Positions 57,301-64,000 of a stretch of DNA of 64,000 nt are shown piece after piece; within the stretch, counting starts at the first letter, position 1; each line of letters starts with the position of its first letter. A model generated the notes under the pieces. That model searched no databases and was not told where the DNA came from. It saw nothing but the letters and a program-made list of their open reading frames with translations. The position numbers and the translations under genes are program-made. Source of the stretch: Cranoglanis bouderius (taxonomy: Eukaryota; Chordata; Actinopteri; Siluriformes; Cranoglanididae). The stretch is from the NCBI GenBank assembly GCA_023630585.1, contig CM042539.1:24067755-24131754 (forward strand), read 5' to 3'.

Positions 57301-60300
57301 AGTGTGATGTGAGATGTGAATATGTGGGTCTTGTGCCATCTAAAACGGCAAATGAATACATTATCACTGCCAGTCCCTGTATATATATATCGAAGGATGT
57401 CGTTTTTTTTTTCTTTCAGTTTCTCTGTGTCAAGCTGATCTGGTAACTTCAAGACAGAGAAAAGAGAGGCTGGTGGGGGAATGACTGTTTATAGCTGTAT
57501 AACATAAGTGATAACAGAAACTAACTTGTCTGGTGACCGTTCCACAACATTAAATGTAACTGTAAAGGGTTCATACATTTTAATGGTCTAAGTGGAACAA
57601 AACAATCAGCACTCTTACCGAGTGGTAACTGTAACATCATTGTTGATTATTGTCCTATAACAGCATGCCCTCTTACTTATTTAACTACCATTCTGTTCCC
57701 TTCTATTTGGTCTGTGGCACTAATAGTCCTTAAACTGTAGTTACTGTATATATACAGTAATTATCAAGCCCTTAACAAGTTTAAGGAGTACGAAAGAGAA
57801 AAATTAAACAGCCCAACCATTCTCCAGGATTTTAGACAGAAGGTTGAGCGTCACGTTACACTCACACTTGATATGTGACGCTATAGCGAACTTCTCGGCC
57901 TGGGATTTTCACTTCGTCCCATTGGAGCCTGCTGTGAAAATTGCGGGATTCAAAATACACCTTTGTCATATTGCAATTGTTGCACCAGAACCCTACAGAA
58001 AAAGAAGAAGAAAAAAGACAATTAGGTTCAATTTAGAAAATATACAGACAGCACAGAATCTATAAAATAGAGTTTAAATAGTGGTTATGAGTTAAATAGA
58101 AAAACAGCGGGGGAGAATTAACACTTGCAATATTATAGTGGTCATCAGAGCTGGGTGTGGATAGAAACACACACATGCACACACACACGCACACACACAC
58201 ACACAGAGCCTCAATCTCAGGCTTAGCTTTGCCATTCAGTGGTATAGCAGGTGATGTAGTGAAAAGGCCAGCGCTAATCCTTTTCGTCAGGCCGCAGTCG
58301 TTCCATTTTTAATCCTCACTTGCTGTAACTAGGTCACACACATCTGTTCTTCATGAAAAAAAAAAATAAAACAAACGTACTTGAGCATTGTCTGGAAAAA
58401 CTGTTCAAAAGGCAGAGCTAATAGATCCTCTGGGCTTTTATTGCAGTCTGTCAGGTTTTTATTTCTATCATTTTGATGTAAATGTGAGGAAACAAAATGT
58501 CATAATTGTCACTTTAACAAATTATCAACATAGTTCTCATTAATCATAAGCAGTGTTTTATTATCTCCTACTCACTGTTACATTAACACACAAATCCTAC
58601 ATGCATGAAGGTTGAAGAGGCATACGCTGACTGAGATATGCACAGTATTACAAAGTTACCACACCATAAAACAAAATGACCATAATACAAAAGCAAAATG
58701 AACAAATTCCCAAAACAACAAGTAGAACTCGGATGCCACCAAGTCTAGACTTGCTTGTTCCTAATTTGAATGCCTCGAATACCCATAAAACACACCATGA
58801 CCATGTCTGGATCAATGCCAAAAAGTAAGCCGTTCATCAGGTACTAGCAAGAAAATGGGCCTTGAGTTCCTCAACATGAGGGTTTAAGTACCATCTTTGT
58901 ATGACAAACGGGGAGAAAGCTATTGAAGAAAATCTATTTCAGACATCTGACCTTGCTGTGACCTTGACCCTGTTTGGATCAATTCCAAAATCTAATCAGT
59001 ATCTAATCTACTCAGATAAATTGTACAATCATTCAAAAAGTGTTTGAGATATCATGCTAACGAGAATCTCAGATGGACAGACACACAGACAACCCGAAAA
59101 CAAAACAAACACAAAACATTTTTTCACACACCATAAAAAACCACAAATTACCACATTATAAGATAAAATTACCACACAGCTAAACAAACAAACAAAAAAA
59201 TACAACAGCATGAACAAACTGACCTCAACACCAAACAAAATGACCATAACACAGAATAAAAACGATCACACTGCAAAACAAAATCCAAAACAAATTAGGA
59301 AACACGTAACAAAATCACACCACAAAACAAAATCTGAAAACAAATAAGAAAATCGAAACTAAATTACAACAGAAAAACTAATTTACCCCAACACACACAA
59401 CAAACCAAACATTTCCACACCATAAAAAAATGACTACACAAATACAACAAAACAAAACAAAACGATATCAACACAAAACAAAATGACCACAACACAGAAT
59501 AAAAAAACTAAACAAAAAACAAAATGACTATACCACTAAACAAATTTTCCACAGCACAAAACACAAAGACCACAACACATATCAAATCATACGACTACAA
59601 AAAAAAACAAAAAAACAAAATCTGAACACAGAGAACAAAACAGAAATCCACAAAACCAAAAACAAGTCCGACCACACAGCAAATTTGATAGAAACAAGAG
59701 ACCAAGTGAAGAGTGTTTCTACAGCTGGAAAGAAAACCCACAGGAAACTGATGTATTTGTCTTAAAAAACATTGATTGAATGAGGAGTTAGAGAAGTGCA
59801 GAGCTCAGAGCTTAAAATTTGTCTGAAATGGACTTTCAGAATATTAATAACGTGGGTTAGGTCTATATAATATCAAATCAAATCATATCAAATCAAGTTT
59901 ATTCACACAATCAGTTTAATTACAGCAGCACTGATGTTTTCGTGGGCTTTAAACACTACAGCGTGCTGCACATTTAAACAAGTGAAACTTTATTTGATAT
60001 TATACAGAGGTAACACGGTATTAATATTACCACAGTATAATACGGACATTTGCATGTTATGTTTATTCAATGAAGCACAGAATTTAGGATGTTTGTTTTT
60101 TCAATGCCTGAGTTGTGCACAGTATGAATAAAAAACCCTCCTCAAGTGCACAGCTGGATGTGCTGCAGTTTAGCAACATGAAATGTTTTTAAGACAATTG
60201 CATCAGTCGCCATTGTAAGTTTTTTCCCACCGACATTTCCATTGCTGTGTCCCTGAATTTCATGGTGTTGTCATATTTTGTTTTGCATTTTGATAGTGTT

Positions 60301-61380
60301 TTTTGATTCATCTCAACAACATCTCAATATGTGAAATATTGAACTAACAGAAAGACAGCAACTAGCCACATGGTGTATAATATAGCATAATGTCTTGTAT
60401 AGCATAATATTCAGTTTCTTGCTAGCTGGCTAAATATCTTTTATATTTCTGTAGCAGATTTTTCTTCTGAAACCTTTTTTTGTGTTAATGCTTTAATTTA
60501 CTTTAATTTAAACTAAGCATCACAATAATACTGAAAGCCATCCATTTAATGTACTGCTATCCTACACAGGGTAGCAGGGGAGCCTGGAGTCTATCCCAGG
60601 GAGCTCGGGGCACAAGGTCGGGGACACCCTGGACGGGGTGCCAACCCATTGCAGGGCACACACTATGGACAATTTGGAAATCAGCCTACAATGCATGTCT
60701 TTGGACTGGGGAGGAAACCAGAGAACCCGGAGGAAACCCCCAAAGCACAGGGAGAACATGCAAGCTCTATGCACACAAACGTGCTAACCACTTGGCCACT
60801 GTTCCCCCCTGTTTAATTGGGCGAGACGCTTGGGTGAGAAAAATTCCAATACGTTAAAACTCAGCATTAAGGGGACAAAATACATCACATAACCTGGCGC
60901 CCGTTTCATGACGACAAATTTTGGAGCAGAACTGCTGTACAGCTTAAAAAAAAAAAAAATCACTGTAGCACCAAAGATTTAGCTATTCTGTACTTTATTT
61001 TGAGTTAGCTTTAGCAAAGCTATCCAGAAAGCTAGGATTTTGTAGCCTTTATGAACTGAAGTAGCACCACTGATCTCATGCCCCCCTTTAAAACATTTTT
61101 TTTAAAGATGTAAAATGCTTTTAAAATACAATTTCAAAATACTTTGTGATATTTTATGTTATTTATTTTTGCTGAAATGTACATTTGACCTATTTTGTAT
61201 GATGTATAAAAATATCTTTTAATATTTTTTGTTTCGACAATTCCTGTTTAAGTGATCACAATAATCCAATAGTTTAAAAATGAAAGATCTTCTCAAAGAG
61301 CAAGATCTCCAGGACAGAAACTTACCTGAACACCAGACAAGCAGGATAAGTGTTCTTAGAGGCCACATATCCAGATCCAT
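48718..61380 (-). CDS. il22ra1: interleukin-22 receptor subunit alpha-1 (class II cytokine receptor), complete
   Basis: Ligand-binding chain for IL-22 family cytokines; pairs with the IL-10R2 chain at the surface of epithelial and liver cells and signals through JAK1/TYK2 and STAT3. Seven exons (61326-61380, 57866-57992, 54284-54447, 53877-54067, 51921-52062, 51429-51556, 48718-49650) give 1740 nt and 579 residues; human IL22RA1 has 574. Intron phases 1-2-1-0-1-0 are those of class II receptors. Order: signal peptide 1-18, FN3 D1 about 19-115, D2 about 116-226, TM about 233-255, cytoplasmic tail 256-579 with box-1-like RKRNLPKAL. The tail has YAAQ and YHDQ (STAT3-type YxxQ motifs at Tyr323 and Tyr328) and DSGLGDS. 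D1 motif NFHSRLQW also recalls IL10RA, and IL20RA or IFNLR1 are alternatives, but linkage with myom3 on the same strand supports il22ra1. Confidence 0.9.
49765..49842 (+). repeat. (TA)n microsatellite
   Basis: More than 30 TA units with one TG interruption. Confidence 0.97.
51241..51320 (+). repeat. (TG)n and (CA)n inverted pair
   Basis: (TG)n at 51241-51254 and (CA)n at 51290-51320 separated by about 36 nt; the two could pair in RNA. Lies about 110 nt past the donor of the transmembrane exon. Confidence 0.85.
51429..51556 (-). CDS. il22ra1: il22ra1 exon 6 (transmembrane)
   Basis: 128 nt, acceptor tttctctccag, donor gtaaga. Encodes AADKPW, a hydrophobic helix (IPIFIVSAVVALFLLITLVL and ILC, about residues 233-255), then a basic stop-transfer QQHVTRKRNLPKAL. 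LPKAL is the box-1-like juxtamembrane JAK contact typical of the family. Confidence 0.94.
51557..51920. other. il22ra1 intron 5: nothing recognised
   Basis: AT-rich, with a short TTTATTTATTTATTTT run near 51713. No repeat family identified. Confidence 0.5.
51921..52062 (-). CDS. il22ra1: il22ra1 exon 5 (D2, second half)
   Basis: 142 nt, acceptor ctcttttacag, donor gtgaaa. Encodes VFQNTSGMITLSHLDEKTEY, then CGIALYELTHPSIKRQSENT and TFCVTLP with the last Cys pair (C...C about 23 residues apart). NTS and NTT are possible glycosylation sites. Ends in phase 1. Confidence 0.93.
52063..53876. other. il22ra1 intron 4: one MITE
   Basis: Contains the TIR element at 53197-53748. Bases 52100-53190 are AT-rich, with loose repeats of ATTATTTCAACTT / CATTATTTCAAG type near 52740-52830, and no gene. 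Confidence 0.55.
53197..53748. mobile_element. TIR element (Tc1-type MITE), 552 bp
   Basis: Ends CAGTATTGTGCAAAAGTTTT then AGGCAC and the inverse (GTGCCTAAAACTTTTGCACA then GTACTG), flanked by TA. Related pieces lie near 30460-30510 (GTACTGACTTAATGTAGAAG). No transposase. Confidence 0.85.
53877..54067 (-). CDS. il22ra1: il22ra1 exon 4 (D2, first half)
   Basis: 191 nt, acceptor tcttgtcag, donor gtaatg. Encodes SLEAPRLSVITAGSSFTVTL, a CWERC cysteine pair, NYIVTLTHPESEAGK, ending in phase 0. This is the start of the second FN3 domain, with the inter-domain APxLxV linker. Confidence 0.93.
54284..54447 (-). CDS. il22ra1: il22ra1 exon 3 (D1, second half)
   Basis: 164 nt, acceptor ccttatag, donor gtaaga. 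Encodes YGARPKLMTGCQNIFERFCD, then LSSVMMDIRSKYFIKVMADE and CLGEFMRFIPLEK. The pattern YG...CxxI...FCDLS...YxxKVxA is the second half of D1 in IL-20R1/IL-22R1 type receptors. Confidence 0.93.
54545..54925 (-). mobile_element. miniature element copy, inverted
   Basis: In minus orientation: GTGCTGTGGAATTCTCTATT, TGGTCAGAAGGGTTCGATTT, later GGAGTCTCCAGTGTCAGCAC and TTTTCATGGTGGACAG. Same family as 3255, 31268 and 42455. Confidence 0.68.
57480..57670 (+). mobile_element. miniature element, 3' part
   Basis: ATAACATAAGTGATAACAGA, AACATTAAATGTAACTGTAA and CTATAACAGCATG match both sides of the interrupted copy at 3255-4120. Confidence 0.65.
57866..57992 (-). CDS. il22ra1: il22ra1 exon 2 (D1, first half)
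   Basis: 127 nt between acceptor ttctgtag and donor gtgagt. Encodes GFWCNNCNMTKVYFESRNFH, then SRLQWDEVKIPGREVRYSVT and YQV: strands A to C of the first FN3 domain with the family pattern V-x-F-x-S-x-N-F-x-x-x-L-x-W and YxVxYQV. NMT is a possible N-glycosylation site. The exon is open only in this frame and ends with 2 nt of a Val codon. Confidence 0.92.
58167..58205 (+). repeat. (CA)n microsatellite, imperfect
   Basis: CACACACATGCACACACACA followed by CGCACACACACACACACAG. Confidence 0.93.
59090..59660 (+). repeat. A/C-rich degenerate minisatellite
   Basis: Repeated loose units such as CACAAAACAAAATGACCACA, ACACAGAATAAAAA and CCACACCATAAAAAA. The plus strand is almost free of G and poor in T for more than 500 bp. 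On the il22ra1 sense strand it is T/G-rich. Confidence 0.8.
60540..60806 (+). repeat. dispersed fish repeat, copy D
   Basis: CATCCATTTAATGTACTGCT, GGAGCCTGGAGTCTATCCCA, CACCCTGGACGGGGTGCCAA, GGAGAACATGCAAGCTC, ending GTGCTAACCACTTGGCCACT. Confidence 0.86.
61326..61380 (-). CDS. il22ra1: il22ra1 exon 1 (signal peptide)
   Basis: ATG at 61380-61378 begins MDLDMWPLRTLILLVWCS, a hydrophobic leader, followed by 1 nt of a split Gly codon and a strong donor gtaagt. Met5 is an in-frame alternative start. A single leader exon ending in phase 1 is standard for this receptor family. The 5' UTR and promoter are not delimited. Confidence 0.88.
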
Positions 61381-62200
61381 AGCAGAATTCAAGAAAAAAA
61401 GAAAGACGGGTGGTTTTGATTTCCCTCACAGGACTCCACGGATATTCAGAGCAATTTCTCATCAGAATTGGGACAAAAACACTTCTTTTAGTCTTCTCTT
61501 CCACCCTGTGTTGGCGAGAGACATGAGCCGTGAGCCGTCTTCTTTCTCTGTTCCATCTCTCATAAGAATCCAGGGTAAAGAAGTGCCCTTTAGCAGGTGT
61601 GTGTGCATGTGTACTGTACGTGTGTGTCTGCAGGTGAACTTTGGAGCTACCTTCCGTTTTTTTGGCTGCCTTTCTCCTCCCACTGAGTCTTGTTCTTGTC
61701 TTTCAGGTTTTACTGGGCAATAAACGCACCTGGAATGTGTCTATTTCTGGAAAGGAGGAAAAGAAAGTAAAAAAGCTCTCGAAAGAACAGAGAGGTGGGG
61801 TCGGTTCATGTGAAGACCTCTGTTTAACACCTACTAATAACCCAAACGTTTTAGACAGCAATTACAAGGAAGTGCAGCTCTCTGTGCAGCTAACAAAATA
61901 TCAAGATATACAGTATATACAGTATAATGGATTAAAATACACAGTGGCAGTTGAGCGGCTATTAATTTTTACTAGTTGACCAGTAATTTTAAAAAGTAGA
62001 TGACTAGTCACCTTTTCCATAGAAAACTGATTTGGGACAGTACTATTTTTAGTCTTACTTTTTTTTTTTTTTTTTTGTGCGATTAAAGGCTGATAAACAA
62101 CACGTCAAACCACACTTCAATTAACAGCCGCACACAAGCTACAAATTACATTTCCAGCTTAAATGCTTCTTTACGCTACACTGTTAACAAAGAAAATTAA

Positions 62201-62755
62201 CTTCAATTCAATTCAGTTTTATTTATATAGTGCTTTTAACAATGGACATTGTCCCAGAGCAGTATTACAGTAATGTATAAATTCAGGATATACATTTTAA
62301 ATGTATGAATTTATCCCAAATGAGCAAGCCAGAAGCCACGGTGGCAAGGAAAGACTCCCTGAGACGATATGAGGAAGAAATTTTGAGAGGAACCAGACTC
62401 AAAAGGGAACCCATCCTCATCTGGATGATAATGAATAGTGCAATTATAAATAAATCCCTTCTATAACTGTGTTCTACATGGTCAAATAGTGCAATTGTGT
62501 AACCAGGAAAATTCATTACAGTTTTCACATGAAGTCTGTTTTGTTGAACTTGTCAACTGTTCACTGATGAAGACTTGAGTGCAAAACTGTTCGTGGCAAT
62601 TGTAGTCCTAAGCCATCATAGCATAACTGTTCATATGAATTGAGGTCCAAAGCCATCTTTATGGTTTTTAAGTTGTACCATCCTCAGTAATCTCAATGAT
62701 CTTTAGGCTGCACCGTGTGGGGCCATCCTCAGCAGCAGCGAGTGATTTCTAATTG
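62201..62755 (-). mobile_element. L2-type LINE 3' end, 5'-truncated copy
   Basis: Shares GTGCTTTTAACAATGGACAT, AATGAGCAAGCCAGAAGCCA, AGAGGAACCAGACTCAAAAG, and AATGATCTTTAGGCTGCACC then GTGTGGGGCCATCCTCAGCA with 34449-34880. Contains only 3' UTR. Confidence 0.85.
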
Positions 62756-63126
62756 ATCCCTTTCCCCTGGTTTAGTTTATGCAATCACTTAAGACACAGT
62801 GCAAAAGTACAAATATTAACAGCTATCTCATTTTAAAGGAACAGTTAAACCTAAAATAACCCCAAACGCAGTCGATCAGTTAACACCAATGTTTGCTTCT
62901 TAGTTTTGCATGGGTTTAATGTTGCTAACAATGAAATGTTATAGCTACTAGTTTAGTATCATGCAAACAGCATGCCTAAACATGCATCTCATGCTAACCT
63001 CAAAAAGTGAAAGTTCTCCAAATCTTTACTTGGGTAAAAAAAACAACAAAGAGCAACTACTCAATGACTCGATGAGTACTCTGTGGTAAAGTATGAAAAA
63101 CCCTTCTTCCCTCAGTATAAAGTGTA

Positions 63127-63947
63127 CAGGTGCATCTCAAAAGATTAGAATATTGTGGAAAAGTTTATTTCCCGTAATTTGATTCAAAAAGTGGAACTTT
63201 CATACATTCTAGATTCATTACACATAAAGTGAAACATTTCAAGCCTTTTTTTTGTTTGTTTTATTCTTGATTACGGCTTACAGCTCATGGAAATCAAAAA
63301 TCCAGTATCTCAAAATATTAGAATAAAGAATTTATAATACAGAAATATTGACCTTCTGAAAAGTATGTTAATTTATGCACTCAATATTTGGTCGGGGCTC
63401 CTTTTGCACGAATTACTGCATCAATGCGGCGTGGCATGGAGGCAATCAGCCTGCGGCACTGCTGAGGTGTTATGGAAGCCCAGGTTGCTTTGATAGTGGC
63501 CTTCAGCTAGTCTGTATTGTTGGGTCTGGTGTCTCTCATCTTCCTCTTGACAAAATTCAGGTCAGGCAAGTTGGCTGGCCAATCAAGCACAGTAATACCA
63601 TGGTCAGCAAACCAGTTACTAGTAGTTTTGGCACTGTGGGCAGGTGCCAAGTCCTGCTGGAAAAGGAAATCAGCATCTCCATAAAGCTTGTCAGCAGATG
63701 GAAGCATGAAGAGCTCTAAAATCTCCTGGTAGACGTTGCATTGACTCTCGACTTGAGAAAACACAGTGGACCGACACCAGCAGATGACATGGCACCCCAA
63801 ATCATCATTATCAAGAATAAAACAAAAACAAAAGACTTGAAATATTTCACTTTATGTGTAATGAATCTAGAATATATGAAAGTACCACTTTTTGAATTAA
63901 ATTACGGGAAAAAATGAACGATATTGTAATTTTTTGTGATGCACCTG
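63127..63947 (-). mobile_element. Tc1-like transposon, internally deleted
   Basis: Ends CAGGTGCATCTCAAAAGATT and the inverse finishing GATGCACCTG, both next to TA, with a second TIR stretch (CATTCTAGATTCATTACACA / TAATGAATCTAGAATATATG). Minus-strand frame 63507-63800 keeps the transposase C-terminal third: LFQQDLAPAHSAKTT with the second catalytic Asp, then HGITVLDWPANLPDLN. The usual PIENLWG block is lost, since the text jumps to FVKRKM. Non-autonomous. Confidence 0.86.
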
Positions 63948-64000
63948 TAAACTCAAATTTAATGTAAATGTGAAAGTAAAAGTAAAAGAGAGATTCATGA

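Larger units (their letters stand above)
54448..57865. other. il22ra1 intron 2: MITEs and unassigned sequence
   Basis: Contains an inverted MITE copy (54545-54925), a poly-C block near 55787-55799, three short direct repeats of TTTTGTTTACAATTCTGTAAA near 56935-56990, and MITE-related sequence at 57480-57670. Minus-strand frames at 56135-56610 are not interpretable. Confidence 0.55.
57993..61325. other. il22ra1 intron 1: CA-only region and dispersed repeat
   Basis: (CA)n at 58167-58205; an A/C-rich low-complexity region (58650-59700) with repeated ACAAAACAAAATGACCA-like units; dispersed repeat copy D at 60540-60806; AT-rich sequence to exon 1. Confidence 0.65.
61381..64000. other. il22ra1 5' flank: repeats, no further gene
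   Basis: The promoter is expected within the first few hundred bases above 61380, but no TATA or STAT site was convincing. Contains an L2 3' fragment (62201-62755) and a Tc1 derivative (63127-63947). The neighbour expected by synteny (ifnlr1-like) is not in the window. Confidence 0.55.

Noticed and set aside
57844..58065. 73-codon plus-strand frame
   Set aside because: Shadow of il22ra1 exon 2, which reads on the minus strand with matching splice sites and phase.
61280..61723. 147-codon plus-strand frame over il22ra1 exon 1
   Set aside because: No domain; the minus strand carries the signal-peptide exon with a strong donor and correct phase.
61381..61760. Possible STAT sites (TTCTGGAAA, TTCAAGAAA) upstream of il22ra1
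   Set aside because: Neither matches TTCNNNGAA exactly.

Overview
This window is eukaryotic nuclear DNA from a ray-finned fish. It is AT-rich, has long introns, and is dense in Tc1/mariner-like elements, TIR-bearing miniature elements, an L2-type LINE and microsatellites. The repeat spectrum fits a teleost; a catfish-like species is only a guess. No prokaryotic or viral genes, RNA genes or CRISPR arrays were seen.

Two protein-coding genes could be rebuilt exon by exon, both on the minus strand. (1) myom3 (myomesin-3, a sarcomere M-band protein): the ten 5'-most coding exons, about 398 residues, lie between 28225 and 1660. They encode the N-terminal head, the first Ig domain, a linker that includes a 45-nt exon, the second Ig domain and the start of the first FN3 domain. 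The rest runs off the left edge. All splice phases agree. (2) il22ra1 (interleukin-22 receptor alpha-1, a class II cytokine receptor): seven coding exons between 61380 and 48718 join without a frame break into a 579-residue protein with signal peptide, D1 and D2, one transmembrane helix and a long cytoplasmic tail. Human IL22RA1 has 574 residues. In human 1p36.11 IFNLR1, IL22RA1 and MYOM3 are neighbours in this order and on one strand, so synteny supports both names.

Layout: 1-1.2 kb, nested Tc1-like remnant; 1.4-28.2 kb, myom3 exons with introns holding two large GA-rich tracts, a 30-bp minisatellite, four copies of Tc1-type elements and several miniature elements; 28.2-48.7 kb, intergenic or 5' myom3 sequence with a decayed L2-type LINE (34.4-37.7 kb), mariner-like remnants, a 43-kb Tc1 deletion derivative and MITEs; 48.7-61.4 kb, il22ra1; 61.4-64 kb, its 5' flank with an L2 3' fragment and a Tc1-like deletion derivative.

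The two genes do not act together: one is structural muscle, the other epithelial cytokine signalling. Their pairing is ancestral linkage. I found no convincing new biological system. The most interesting points are the myom3 acceptor that follows a (TG)n run with no pyrimidine tract, a dispersed repeat lying against a myom3 5' splice site, paired YxxQ motifs and a DSG motif in the fish receptor tail, and an orphan inverted minisatellite unit between 17-bp direct repeats.
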